Assembly: GCF_001877035.1 (NCBI RefSeq)
Contig: NZ_CP015756.1
Span: 3,773,001-3,837,000 of the forward strand
DNA from: Clostridium estertheticum subsp. estertheticum
GTDB lineage: Bacteria > Bacillota > Clostridia > Clostridiales > Clostridiaceae
DNA length: 64,000 nt
Direction: 5' to 3'
Shown piece by piece: positions 28,142 through 36,867 of this stretch. Below the pieces are notes generated by a model that saw only the letters and a program-made list of their open reading frames with translations, did no database searches and was not told the DNA's origin. The position numbers and the translations under genes are program-made. Positions within the stretch are counted from its first letter, which is position 1. Each line of letters starts with the position of its first letter.

Positions 28142-28381
28142 TTAAAAATCTTTGTTTTTAGGTAAATTTATACTCTTTTTTCTTTTTGTCATTAATCCTC
28201 CAATTCTGCCTGTTTCTTCTGCTGTTAATCCACTCCAACCACATTCATGTATTTTACTAGTTAACCCTAGTTCTTCTGCTATTTCATATTTTAACGTCTC
28301 TCTAAGCATTTCATTCTTAGTTAACTCTTTATTTGTTTTTAATTTAGCTTTTATAACTTTTTTTAAAGGTGTCTTTCCCAT
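28142..28381 (-). CDS. Alpha/beta-type small acid-soluble spore protein, divergent
   Basis: 79 residues. The two SASP motifs are present in diverged form: LKYEIAEELGL (usual KxEIAxELG) and GWSGLTAEETGRIGGLMTKR (usual GxLTxxxNGxVGGxMVK). The N-terminus is lysine-rich. SASPs coat spore DNA and protect it from damage. The longer, basic N-terminus and the altered second motif place it outside the major SspA/B group. A GGGAGG site precedes the ATG. About 50 bases upstream is caattata, which might be part of a sigma-G-type -10 element; this is weak. Confidence 0.8.
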   Translation of the reverse strand: MGKTPLKKVIKAKLKTNKELTKNEMLRETLKYEIAEELGLTSKIHECGWSGLTAEETGRIGGLMTKRKKSINLPKNKDF

Positions 28382-28739
28382 AATGTGCCTCCCAATTATA
28401 ATTGTAATATACTATATTTTTTACAATTCAGAGGTTTTTTATTCATAATAGATAAAAAAGCAAATATTATTTCTTTAATATTATCAATTTTTATTTGTTA
28501 AAATGGGTGATTTTCATCTTTTTTAAAAAAAGTATATATATTTTCACATATGGGCTATATAATATAATAAAGAAAAATATTTTAGTGAGTATTCGTATCT
28601 TCTTTAAATTTATTATGAGTTAACAAAACGAAATGTTTCACTAAAAGCGATCTAAATTAATAGATATATAGTAGTAAATATAAAATAGTTATATAGTTAA
28701 TGATTATTATTTTCCATATAACTATGAGGAGGTAATCTT
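28382..28739 (+). other. Gene-free region upstream of dapA
   Basis: No gene seen. No lysine riboswitch motif is present before dapA. An inverted repeat, ttttagtga (28580-28588) with tcactaaaa (28638-28646), could form a hairpin with a 49-base loop; it may be regulatory or simply AT-rich chance. Confidence 0.5.
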
Positions 28740-29633
28740 ATGAGTATTTTTAAAGGTTCTGGCGTTGCACTAATCACTCCATTTAACGAAAGAGGAGTTG
28801 ATTTTAAGAAACTTGAAGAATTAATAGAATGGCACATTACCAGCAAGACAGATGCTATTATAGTATGTGGCACTACTGGTGAAGCTTCTACAATGACTGA
28901 ACAAGAAAAAAAAGAAACTATAAAATTTGTAGTTGATTTAGTTAATAAGAGGATCCCAGTAATTGCGGGTACGGGTAGCAACAGCACTGCCGATGCAATA
29001 AGTATGAGTAGATGGGCAGAGAAAATAGGAGTAGACGGATTACTTGTTATTACACCTTACTACAATAAAACTACTCAAAAGGGCTTAATTGAACATTTCA
29101 AAGCAATTGCAAACAGTGTCACTTCACCAATCGTTATCTATAATGTTCCTTCAAGAACAGGTATGAATATTAATCCAACCACACTTTTAGAATTATGCGT
29201 AATACCAAATATTGTAGCAATTAAAGAAGCAAGTGGGAATATAAGTCAGATAGCTCAAATTAAAGCACTATGTAGGGATAACTTAGATGTATATTCAGGT
29301 AACGATGACCAAGTTATACCTATACTTTCCTTAGGCGCTATTGGAGTTATATCTGTTCTCGCAAATATAATTCCTACAGACATGCATAATATGTGCGAGT
29401 TATATTTTAATGGTGAACATGAAAAAGCTTTAGAAATTCAGCTTGGGTACCTTCCTCTTAACAACGCAGTATTTATAGAAACTAATCCTATCCCTGTGAA
29501 AACAGCTATGAATCTTATGGGAATGTGTGTTGGGCCTTTAAGACTACCTTTATGTGAAATGTACGAAAATAATTTAGAATTTCTAAAAAAAGAATTAAAA
29601 TCATATAATATCCCTTTAAAGGAGGAAAACTAA
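28740..29633 (+). CDS. dapA: 4-hydroxy-tetrahydrodipicolinate synthase
   Basis: 297 residues of a TIM-barrel NAL-family enzyme. Visible residues: [10 protein letters not shown] (pyruvate carboxylate-binding loop), the YYNKTTQKG active-site tyrosine region, [10 protein letters not shown], and the Schiff-base lysine in [10 protein letters not shown]. It condenses pyruvate with aspartate semialdehyde, the first step of the diaminopimelate branch. GAGGAGG lies before the ATG. The stop codon overlaps the dapB start (TAATG), so the two are translationally coupled. Confidence 0.97.
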   Translation: MSIFKGSGVALITPFNERGVDFKKLEELIEWHITSKTDAIIVCGTTGEASTMTEQEKKETIKFVVDLVNKRIPVIAGTGSNSTADAISMSRWAEKIGVDGLLVITPYYNKTTQKGLIEHFKAIANSVTSPIVIYNVPSRTGMNINPTTLLELCVIPNIVAIKEASGNISQIAQIKALCRDNLDVYSGNDDQVIPILSLGAIGVISVLANIIPTDMHNMCELYFNGEHEKALEIQLGYLPLNNAVFIETNPIPVKTAMNLMGMCVGPLRLPLCEMYENNLEFLKKELKSYNIPLKEEN

Positions 29634-30388
29634 TGATTAAAATGCTTTTAAACGGTTGCAATGGAAAAATGGGAAAAGTTATTTCTCAAATGGCTAAAGA
29701 TTCTGCTACAATATCAATTGTTGCGGGTGTTGATAGAGATTCATCTAATTTAGACTACCCATGTTATGACAGTATATTAAAATGTAAAGTTGATGTAGAT
29801 GTAATTCTAGATTTTTCAAGACCGGATGCTTTAGATAGTTTGTGCACGTATTCTAAAGAAAAAAATATTCCTATTGTATTTTGTACTACCGGGTTCTCTC
29901 CAGAGCAATTATCAAGGATTGATTCTCTAAGTAAAGAAATCCCCGTATTTCATTCTGCAAATATGTCTATAGGTATAAATATCGTTAATAATTTACTCAA
30001 GAATATTAGTAAAATGCTTTATAAAGATTTTGATATTGAAATTATAGAAAAACACCATAACCAGAAAGTTGACGCACCAAGTGGTACTGCTCTACTTCTT
30101 GCAAATACTATTAAGGATTCTATAAATGATGACATGTTCTACGTTAAAGGCAGAGATGGCTCAAGCAAAAGACAACCTAAAGAAATAGGTATTCATGCTA
30201 TTCGTGGTGGAAACATTATAGGTGATCATGAAGTTATATTTGCAGGAAAAGGCGAATGTATTGAAATCAAGCATACTGCCATATCAAGAGATGTTTTCGC
30301 TATAGGTTCACTTAAAGCATGTGAATTTATATATGGAAAAGATAAAGGTCTATACAACATGGATGATGTTGTTAATATGTCACTTTAG
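29633..30388 (+). CDS. dapB: 4-hydroxy-tetrahydrodipicolinate reductase
   Basis: 251 residues. The N-terminal Rossmann domain begins [17 protein letters not shown], shorter than the classic GxxGxxG form but usual in clostridia. The signature [19 protein letters not shown] carries the catalytic His-His and Lys residues. It reduces the DapA product with NAD(P)H. It overlaps dapA, and a terminator follows 12 bases after its stop. Confidence 0.97.
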   Translation: MIKMLLNGCNGKMGKVISQMAKDSATISIVAGVDRDSSNLDYPCYDSILKCKVDVDVILDFSRPDALDSLCTYSKEKNIPIVFCTTGFSPEQLSRIDSLSKEIPVFHSANMSIGINIVNNLLKNISKMLYKDFDIEIIEKHHNQKVDAPSGTALLLANTIKDSINDDMFYVKGRDGSSKRQPKEIGIHAIRGGNIIGDHEVIFAGKGECIEIKHTAISRDVFAIGSLKACEFIYGKDKGLYNMDDVVNMSL

Positions 30389-30399
30389 CCCTTAATAAA

Positions 30400-30442
30400 T
30401 AAAGCCTTGAAACGGATACTTCTCCGCTCCAAGGCTTTTTTA
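30400..30442 (+). terminator. Terminator between dapB and the aminotransferase gene
   Basis: aaagccttg and caaggcttt pair, with a weaker inner pairing (cgg/ccg), followed by TTTTTTA on the plus strand. Confidence 0.9.
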
Positions 30443-30465
30443 TATGTATAACCTACCTACATAAA

Positions 30466-31617
30466 TCACTGTGATAACGTTGCAATCCATTTTTCCATTC
30501 TATCTAAAGCCTCTTTTAACACCTCTAAACTATAAGAATATGAAATTCTTATAAACCCCTCTCCGCCTGTGCCAAAAGCTGAACCAGGCACAACAGCAAC
30601 CTTCCCTTCATATAACAATCTATTGCAAAATTCTTCACTGCTCATAGAAAATCTAGTTATAGATGGAAATATATAAAAGGCACCTCTAGGAAGCGTTATA
30701 TCCATCCCCATTTGCTTTAATCTTTTATATACATATTCCTTTCGTTTTTCAAACTCTAATTTCATATTATCCACATCATGTTTACAAGAAAGTAATCCTT
30801 CATATGCGCCCCATTGAGATATTGAAGTGGCACATGAAACATTATACTGATGTACTTTCATTATATTATCCATAATATATTTACTTGCACAAACATAGCC
30901 TACGCGAAGCCCTGTCATTGAAAACATCTTAGAAAATCCACCTACTAGAATTACTTTGTTTTTTAATTCATCAATTTGAGCTAAAGAATAATATTTTTCA
31001 TAACATAATGAGCTATACATTTCATCACTTATTATATAAATATCTTTCTCTTTTAATATTTTAACAAGTTTATCACGCTCGGAGCATGATAATATTGCCC
31101 CAGTCGGGTTCGATGGATGAGACATAACTAAAAGCTTAGGATTTTCCTCCTCAATAAGTTTAGTTATTTGATCAAAATTAATGGTAAAATCTTCATTAAG
31201 ATTATAATTAATTACTTCTCCACCAAAAATCTTAACACAACTCTCATAGGCCGGGTAAGCTGGAGTAGGCACTAAAACCTTATCGCCAGCATTTAAAAAT
31301 GCTGCAAATATACATAAAAGCGCTTCACTTCCACCTACAGTTACCGTTATTTCATCAGCTAAATAGTTAATATCCATTTCTTTCAAAAAATTAGAAATTT
31401 CATTTCGAAGTTCTGGAATACCAGCATTAGTTGTGTATCCAGTTTTATTATCATCTATAGCTTTAATCATGGCATTTTTAATATTTTTAGGAACCGGAAA
31501 ATCAGGTTGCCCAAGTGTAAGTGAAATTGCTCCCTGTACTTTTGTAACCTTGTTGGAAAATTTTCTAATTCCAGAGATTTCTACTCTATTTACGTTGTTT
31601 GAAAATAAATTATTCAT
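30466..31617 (-). CDS. Class I/II aminotransferase, probably for N-acetyl-diaminopimelate synthesis
   Basis: 383 residues from the ATG at 31617 behind AGGATG. Pyridoxal-phosphate fold type I: SLTLGQPDFPVP at the N-terminus, NPTGAILS motif (about 165), ISDEMYSSL, and the Schiff-base lysine in GGFSKMFSMTGLRVGY. It is similar to PatA-type enzymes. It sits between dapAB and dapH on the opposite strand, and no other dap aminotransferase is seen in the window. That makes N-acetyl-L,L-diaminopimelate aminotransferase a sensible guess; a general aspartate or aromatic aminotransferase is possible. Confidence 0.88.
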   Translation of the reverse strand: MNNLFSNNVNRVEISGIRKFSNKVTKVQGAISLTLGQPDFPVPKNIKNAMIKAIDDNKTGYTTNAGIPELRNEISNFLKEMDINYLADEITVTVGGSEALLCIFAAFLNAGDKVLVPTPAYPAYESCVKIFGGEVINYNLNEDFTINFDQITKLIEEENPKLLVMSHPSNPTGAILSCSERDKLVKILKEKDIYIISDEMYSSLCYEKYYSLAQIDELKNKVILVGGFSKMFSMTGLRVGYVCASKYIMDNIMKVHQYNVSCATSISQWGAYEGLLSCKHDVDNMKLEFEKRKEYVYKRLKQMGMDITLPRGAFYIFPSITRFSMSSEEFCNRLLYEGKVAVVPGSAFGTGGEGFIRISYSYSLEVLKEALDRMEKWIATLSQ

Positions 31618-31825
31618 TATATCATCCTTTTCTAGTGTTTGCATTATAAGTATTTTACTATATAATAGAATAAAAATCAGTATTTTTTTAATTATTCTGA
31701 TATATTGATAACATTTTGTTTATTTAATGTAGATTTTGTTATATCATTTACATTATGTATAACAAAATAAAATGCATAAAAAAAATAATTTGGCTTAATA
31801 CTTATAATACGAAAGGAGAGTTACT

Positions 31826-32539
31826 ATGATGAATTATGATTTAACAGACCCTTATGAAATTGCAAGATACATAAAAGAAGCTAAGAAGGCTACCCCAATT
31901 AAACTTTATGTTGATGGGGACTTATCACAATGTGAGTTTGGAAATATAGAAAACTTTGGTAGTGGAGATTTCTATATACTTTTTGGAGAAAGTGAAGAGG
32001 TGTCAGACTTTCTAATAAAGTATAAAAACAGGATTAAAAAATCCAAACTAGAACAAGACAGACGAAACTCTGCCATTCCTTTAATAGACCTTAAAAATAT
32101 AGATGCAAGAATTGAACCAGGTGCAATTATACGTGATAAGGTTACTATAGGTAAAAATGCTGTTATTATGATGGGCGCTGTAATTAATATAGGTGCTGAA
32201 ATTGGTGATGAAACTATGGTAGATATGAATGCTGTGGTTGGTGCACGTGGGAAACTAGGTAAAAGAGTTCATTTAGGTGCAGGCGCAGTAGTCGCAGGAG
32301 TCCTTGAACCACCAAGCAAAAGTCCATGTGAGATCGGAGACAATGTTTTAATTGGAGCAAATTCCGTAATACTCGAAGGAGTAAAAATTGGTAAAAACTC
32401 TATAGTTGCAGCCGGATCCGTAGTTGTAAATGATGTCCCTGAAAATGTTGTAGTTGCTGGAACTCCAGCAAAAATAATAAAAAATGTAGACAGTAAAACT
32501 AAAGACAAAACTAAATTACTTGATGATTTAAGAAAATAG
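31826..32539 (+). CDS. dapH: Tetrahydrodipicolinate N-acetyltransferase
   Basis: 237 residues. The N-terminal domain (1-90, [20 protein letters not shown]) is the DapH-specific cap, followed by a left-handed beta-helix of hexapeptide repeats ([32 protein letters not shown] in outline). The [18 protein letters not shown] loop and [15 protein letters not shown] end are typical of DapH/DapD acetyltransferases. It transfers acetyl from acetyl-CoA, placing the cell on the acetylase route to diaminopimelate. AAAGGAG precedes the ATG. Three tandem repeat-A elements follow the stop codon. Confidence 0.95.
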   Translation: MMNYDLTDPYEIARYIKEAKKATPIKLYVDGDLSQCEFGNIENFGSGDFYILFGESEEVSDFLIKYKNRIKKSKLEQDRRNSAIPLIDLKNIDARIEPGAIIRDKVTIGKNAVIMMGAVINIGAEIGDETMVDMNAVVGARGKLGKRVHLGAGAVVAGVLEPPSKSPCEIGDNVLIGANSVILEGVKIGKNSIVAAGSVVVNDVPENVVVAGTPAKIIKNVDSKTKDKTKLLDDLRK

Positions 32540-32545
32540 AGTAAA

Positions 32546-32743
32546 TTAAAAGAGCATATATTACTACAAATTCATCTCACTTCGCTGAGTAATTCTAAAC
32601 TAATTTTATTGTAATATACTAAACAGTACAAACTCGCATACGCTCAAACATGTACTGTTCTTAACGTATTTTACAATAAAATCAGTAAAGAATTACTAAC
32701 GCTTGTTCGAATGTATTTTACGTAATATATGCTCTTTTTAACT
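32546..32743 (-). repeat. Palindromic repeat family A, copy 2 (full length)
   Basis: The outer arms aaaagagcatatattac and gtaatatatgctctttt pair exactly. Inside are nested pairs: gagtaattct with agaattac-type arms, taatactaaacagtac and its partner, and a central hairpin (agtacaaactcgcatacgct with acatgtactgt). About 200 bases. Its whole length aligns with copy 6 at 49646-49845 on the other strand. Confidence 0.8.
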
Positions 32744-32770
32744 AAACTTATTAAATACAATCTTTTCTCA

Positions 32771-32914
32771 ATATACATTCTTTTTAACCTATAAGGAATG
32801 TAAATGCTAAGAAGCTTAAACATGTACTTTTCTTAACGTATTATTAATTAAAATTAGTAAGAATTACTAAGCCTATTCAAATGCATTTACCGTAACATAT
32901 GCTCTTTTTTACTA
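32771..32914 (-). repeat. Palindromic repeat family A, copy 3 (diverged)
   Basis: The right half (ttaacgtattattaattaaa through cgtaacatatgctctttttt) matches copy 2; the left half is degenerate. Confidence 0.65.
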
Positions 32915-32935
32915 ACTATACTTATTAAATATAAT

Positions 32936-33076
32936 CATCATATAGTATAAGTTCTTTTTACCTGTAATGAATGGAAGATACTAAACAGTACAAACTCACA
33001 TGTATTCAAGCGTGCACTGTTTTTAACGTATCTTACAATAAAATCAGTAAAGGATTACTAAAGCTAAAGTTGTATA
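32936..33076 (-). repeat. Palindromic repeat family A, copy 4 (diverged)
   Basis: It contains atactaaacagtacaaactc, the central hairpin and cttacaataaaatcagtaaa as in copy 2. The outer arms have changed to tatagtataag and tgtatactata. The far end reaches the ssb stop codon. Confidence 0.65.
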
Positions 33077-33772
33077 CTATATAACGTCTAAAACTTCAAA
33101 GCTCTGCTCTTCTTCTACTATATTATTTGATTCTACTATACTTTCACCATCTTTGTTAACTTTCTCCATTTTGGATATAGATACCTCATATGCAACTTTT
33201 TTTATAACTTCATCATCTGATAATTTCTTTTGATATTCTCTACTTTGAAGTCTTCCCCAAATTCTTATATTATCTCCTACTTCAAGACTTTTACAAAATC
33301 TAGAATTTCTTCCCCAAGCAATTGTAGGGATATAATCGGATTTATTATACAATCTGTTGACCGCTAAAAGCATGTCAGCAATTTCTCTTCCAAAAGGAGT
33401 AGTCCTATATACTGGATTTTTACATATATAACCATCCAAGAATATTTGATTTGGATTTTTACTGCGTTCTTCACATATTTTAATATCTCTAGCAAATACT
33501 GTTAATATTAATCTATTAGATCCATTAACAAATTTATTATAAGATCTAAGTTGACCTTCAACTATGAATTCATTTCCTATCTTAATATCGATTCCTGCTA
33601 TTAGTCTTTCAGAAATTGTTATTGTTAAGATATCAGTTGTTTCGCTAAGTCTCCATACTTCAAAATCAAATACGTAAAACCCCTCACCATACATTTCATG
33701 ACTAAATTTTAGTTCAGATACTACCTTTCCTTCTAAATAAATCTTATTGTTTAACATAACATTATCCATCAT
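33077..33772 (-). CDS. Single-stranded DNA-binding protein with two OB domains
   Basis: 231 residues. Two OB-fold domains: one at about 8-105 (VYLEGKVV-like start, FYVFDFEVWR, FIVEGQLRSY) and a second at about 110-205 (FLDGYICKNPVYRTTPFGREIADMLLAVNR, WGRLQSREY). The second is much closer to classical SSB. The acidic end (VEEEQSFEVLDVI) may be a protein-contact tail, though it lacks the usual DDDIPF tip. Duplicated-OB SSBs like this occur in clostridia beside a conventional SSB. A GAGGG site precedes the ATG pair. Confidence 0.85.
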   Translation of the reverse strand: MMDNVMLNNKIYLEGKVVSELKFSHEMYGEGFYVFDFEVWRLSETTDILTITISERLIAGIDIKIGNEFIVEGQLRSYNKFVNGSNRLILTVFARDIKICEERSKNPNQIFLDGYICKNPVYRTTPFGREIADMLLAVNRLYNKSDYIPTIAWGRNSRFCKSLEVGDNIRIWGRLQSREYQKKLSDDEVIKKVAYEVSISKMEKVNKDGESIVESNNIVEEEQSFEVLDVI

Positions 33773-33951
33773 AATCCCTCTTTCCCCTTAGTTTTTTTTA
33801 TTAGACTTTCCTTAGAATATAAGTATTCATTTTTCTGATGTAATATACCTAATACTTAAATAATTTTTTTATATTTATTTTTCCATAATTAATATTAATT
33901 GGTATTCCCATTATAATACAAATACGCATTGAATTTCAATACATTTAAATT

Positions 33952-34665
33952 TTATTTTTGTATTTGTTTTCCCGCTGCATCTATATAATAATTTTTTTTG
34001 TATATAAGGTCTGATACTTTCACAAATGTATATCCTTTATCCTTTAAATTTTGTAGAATTTTAGCTAAATTTTGAGGTGTATATTTTGCATTATTGTGAA
34101 ATAAAAGTATAGAACCTGGCTTGGCATTTTTTATTATTCTATTATACTCAATTTCTGCTCCTTGTTCTTTCCAATCAATACTGTCTACGTCCCATTGAAT
34201 ACAATAATGATTCGTAGCTTCTACAGTTTCAACAACTAAGTTATTATATTCCCCTGATGGGCACCTAAAGAGTGTTGTTCCCTTTCCTGTTATATCCATT
34301 ATTTTAGCATCTGTCGTATCTATTTCTTTAATCATTTCTTCTTTAGATATTTTAGTCATCATAGGATGCTTATTAGAATGATTTCCTATTTCATGCCCTT
34401 TCTCATACATTATTTTTAACTTACCCGGATACTGGTCTACCCATGCCCCCACTACAAAAAATGTTGCTTTAGCATTGTACTTATCTAATATCTTTAATAT
34501 CTCATCTGTTTTGTCATCGCCCCAACTTGCATCAAATGAAATCGCAATTTTTTTGTCCTTAGTATCTACATTGTAAATTGGTAATTTACGCTGTAATCCC
34601 ACAAATGCACCCTTAATTTTAAAATTATAAATTCCTATAACCGTAGAAACTCCGATGAAGATCAT
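33952..34665 (-). CDS. PdaB-type polysaccharide deacetylase (start split off by an A9 tract)
   Basis: 237 residues. A NodB-type deacetylase: SFDASWGDDKTDEIL with the metal aspartate (about 44), HEIGNHSNKHPMM with two metal histidines (about 92), RCPSGEYN, and ILLFHNNAKYT near the end. It matches PdaB, a spore cortex or sporulation polysaccharide deacetylase. The ATG at 34665 has no ribosome binding site. An ATG at 34700 has one (AGGATGG) but its frame stops after seven codons. One more A in the A9 tract (34681-34689 on the plus strand) would join them and give a KKK-led signal anchor. The intact product probably starts at 34700. Confidence 0.85.
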   Translation of the reverse strand: MIFIGVSTVIGIYNFKIKGAFVGLQRKLPIYNVDTKDKKIAISFDASWGDDKTDEILKILDKYNAKATFFVVGAWVDQYPGKLKIMYEKGHEIGNHSNKHPMMTKISKEEMIKEIDTTDAKIMDITGKGTTLFRCPSGEYNNLVVETVEATNHYCIQWDVDSIDWKEQGAEIEYNRIIKNAKPGSILLFHNNAKYTPQNLAKILQNLKDKGYTFVKVSDLIYKKNYYIDAAGKQIQK

Positions 34666-34819
34666 ACAAAATATTATTAATTTTTTTTTATGTAACTCAT
34701 ACCATCCTATTCTCCCCTTCTACCTTATACTTTAAATTTATATTCTAAAACTCAATAAATATGTATAATTCAACTTAATAATTTGTATTTTATAAAAATT
34801 TAAATAAAACATAAAAATT

Positions 34820-34852
34820 AATAGCACCGAATTATTTCAGTGCTTTTTATGT
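34820..34852 (+). terminator. Terminator-like hairpin in a divergent gap
   Basis: agcaccgaa and ttcagtgct pair with one mismatch, followed by TTTTTAT. It lies between the divergent pdaB and DUF4364 genes, where no transcript is expected to end. Confidence 0.6.
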
Positions 34853-34933
34853 TATACTGTTTATAGTTAATTTTACATAAAAAAGACAATTCACTAATGT
34901 TTTTGATTAGGCTAATTACAAGGAGGGACAGAT

Positions 34934-35461
34934 ATGTTTGAAGATGCTTTAGAATTAGCTGAAAATAAGCTTCTTTTACTTTATATATTTTATAAAATAA
35001 AGCTCCCTATTTCCAATATTCAAATAACACAAATTATTTTAGAAAATAATTTTATAAATTATTTTACCCTGCAACAATATATTGCAGAACTTATTGCTTC
35101 TAACCTGATTAAGCATACTGAGCAAAAGGGTAAACATAGATTGGTCATTTCACAAAAAGGTGATAATGTCCTATCCTTATTTAAAGAAAGAATTTCTGAA
35201 AAGAAGATTGGGCTTATTGATAATTATTTAAAAGCTCATATTGAAAACATCAAGAAAGAATTAACAGTTAGTGCTGATTATACAATAGAAAACAATAACA
35301 ACTATTTAGTTAATTTAATTGCTTCTGAAGACAGTTTTACACTTATAGATATTAAACTTAGTGTAACATCAAACAAACAAGCGCAAAATCTATGCACCAA
35401 ATGGAGAAAAGAACCCTCTAAACTTTATGCTAAAATAATAAACCTTCTTATAGATGATTAA
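34934..35461 (+). CDS. DUF4364 family protein
   Basis: 175 residues. It matches the DUF4364 family: the N-terminal 90 residues form a winged helix (AENKLLLLYIFYKIKLPISNIQITQIIL, then YIAELIASNLIKHTEQKGKHRLVISQKG) and the C-terminal part a short alpha/beta domain. The winged helix suggests DNA binding, but no target is known. An AAGGAGG site precedes the ATG. It converges with the beta-propeller gene across a hairpin array. Confidence 0.85.
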   Translation: MFEDALELAENKLLLLYIFYKIKLPISNIQITQIILENNFINYFTLQQYIAELIASNLIKHTEQKGKHRLVISQKGDNVLSLFKERISEKKIGLIDNYLKAHIENIKKELTVSADYTIENNNNYLVNLIASEDSFTLIDIKLSVTSNKQAQNLCTKWRKEPSKLYAKIINLLIDD

Positions 35462-35536
35462 TCTTCGTATCGAAGCTTTATCTTCTTATTGAAGCTTCTA
35501 ACCTTCGTATCGAAGCTTTTTCATCTTATAGAAGCG
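35462..35536. repeat. Tandem hairpin array with a period of about 20 bases
   Basis: Four units each hold a small palindrome: cttcgtatcgaag (35463), cttcttattgaag (35482), cttcgtatcgaag (35503) and a weaker cttatagaag (35525). The third is followed by a T run on the plus strand. The last unit overlaps the 3' end of the minus-strand gene. It probably ends both convergent transcripts. Confidence 0.75.
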
Positions 35537-36407
35537 TCATTCCTGTAGGCTCTGTGCCAATAGAAATGACTTTTTTGTTTTCTGTTATTTTGTCAATTCT
35601 AAAAAGCAAATTATTATAATTGTCACCTACATACAAATATTTTTCATCCTCAAGTATTCCTCTAGGCATTCCTCCAACTTCAATTCTTTTTATCTCTTTG
35701 TATTTATTTATGTCTAATATACTCACCGTACCATCTCCAAAATTTGATACATAACAAAATTCCCCATTAAAATACATGTCCACAGGTGAATTCCCAACAG
35801 GTATTTTATTTAATACATTACAATTTTTTAATGAAATAATATTAATGCATCCTTTATTGTCCATACCTATATTACTCTCACAAACTAAAATATAATTTCC
35901 ATCTGGAGTAATTACCGCTTTAGTAGGATATGCTCCTACCCTAATTTCTTTAATATTTCCATTCTGAGCACACTCTATTAATGTTATACTGTCACTATTC
36001 ATATTTGCTACTAAAATAAGGTCCTTTTTTTTGCAAATATAAATACTATGGGGTGAATTACCACAAGGAATTGCCTCTACAATGTTTTTTTTCTCTAAAT
36101 CAAAAACTATTATATCATCAGAGTCTCCACAGATAACATAAGCCTTATTATCATAAACGGATAAATCATTACAGTGCATGCCTATAAAATAGCTCTCTAT
36201 CTCATAATTATAAGTATTAACAATAGAAATACTATTATCATAACTATTAGCTGTTAATATCTTATTTTCATAAACATATATACCATGAGGACCAATTCTT
36301 TTGAGATTTTGTTTATCCAAATATATTTTTTCTTCTTCTATAAACAAATCTAGGTTAACCTTTGATATGCAATCCGATGAAGTACTACATACATACAAGT
36401 TTCTCAA
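35526..36407 (-). CDS. YncE-type beta-propeller protein
   Basis: 293 residues from a TTG at 36407, 8 bases after AGGAGG; a GTG at 36416 overlaps that site. Seven propeller blades are visible as repeats of about 40 residues, each with a pattern like GxxPHxIxxxxxxxxLLVAN and IPVGNSPVDMYFNGEFCYVSN. There is no signal peptide, unlike the exported YncE of enteric bacteria, so it is cytoplasmic or spore-associated. Similar clostridial proteins are known only as propellers. The ligand is unknown. Confidence 0.8.
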   Translation of the reverse strand: MRNLYVCSTSSDCISKVNLDLFIEEEKIYLDKQNLKRIGPHGIYVYENKILTANSYDNSISIVNTYNYEIESYFIGMHCNDLSVYDNKAYVICGDSDDIIVFDLEKKNIVEAIPCGNSPHSIYICKKKDLILVANMNSDSITLIECAQNGNIKEIRVGAYPTKAVITPDGNYILVCESNIGMDNKGCINIISLKNCNVLNKIPVGNSPVDMYFNGEFCYVSNFGDGTVSILDINKYKEIKRIEVGGMPRGILEDEKYLYVGDNYNNLLFRIDKITENKKVISIGTEPTGMTLL

Positions 36408-36556
36408 ATTCCTCACCTCCTCATAACCATAATATGAAAATAGTTATAATATGCTAACAATGTTTTAATAAAAATTAATTTCTTGAAAAGAATACACTTC
36501 ATAGTATATAATAATTAGTATGATTAATAAATTCTCGAAAGATGGAGGAATAAAAT

Positions 36557-36805
36557 ATGTATAGTTATAAGACAAAAGGCGTTTGTTCAAGAAATATAGA
36601 TTTTGAAATAGTTGATAATAAAATAACTGAAATTGGTTTTACAGGAGGATGTGCAGGTAATTTACTTGGAATTTCAACCTTAGTAAAAGGAATGGATGTT
36701 CAGGAAGCTATAAAAAAACTTAAAGGTATTAAATGCGGAGACAAAAGTACTTCTTGTCCTGACCAATTAGCTTTAGCTCTTGAAGAATTCGTTGCAAATG
36801 CTTAA
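36557..36805 (+). CDS. TSCPD-domain protein (TIGR03905 type)
   Basis: 82 residues. The C-terminal TSCPDQLALAL motif gives the family its name; the rest (GVCSRNIDFEI, GGCAGNLLGISTLVKGM, KLKGIKCGDKSTSCPDQ) matches the short stand-alone form found in clostridia. The TSCPD domain is also the C-terminal part of some B12-dependent ribonucleotide reductases, where its cysteines bind metal or substrate. The role of the free form is unknown. ATGGAGG precedes the ATG. Confidence 0.9.
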   Translation: MYSYKTKGVCSRNIDFEIVDNKITEIGFTGGCAGNLLGISTLVKGMDVQEAIKKLKGIKCGDKSTSCPDQLALALEEFVANA

Positions 36806-36814
36806 TTAATATAT

Positions 36815-36862
36815 AAAAAGACAAGGCTAATATTTTATAATATTAGCCTTGTCTTTTTATTT
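36815..36862. terminator. Bidirectional terminator between the TSCPD gene and folC
   Basis: aaagacaaggctaatatt and aatattagccttgtcttt pair perfectly, with T runs on both strands. Confidence 0.95.
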
Positions 36863-36867
36863 AAAGC

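Noticed and set aside
28382-28739. Lysine riboswitch before dapA
   Set aside because: The conserved core of the L-box is not seen, and the region is AT-rich with only one loose hairpin.
32546-33076. CRISPR array
   Set aside because: The three units are long palindromes of unequal divergence, not short identical repeats with unique spacers, and there are no cas genes in the window.
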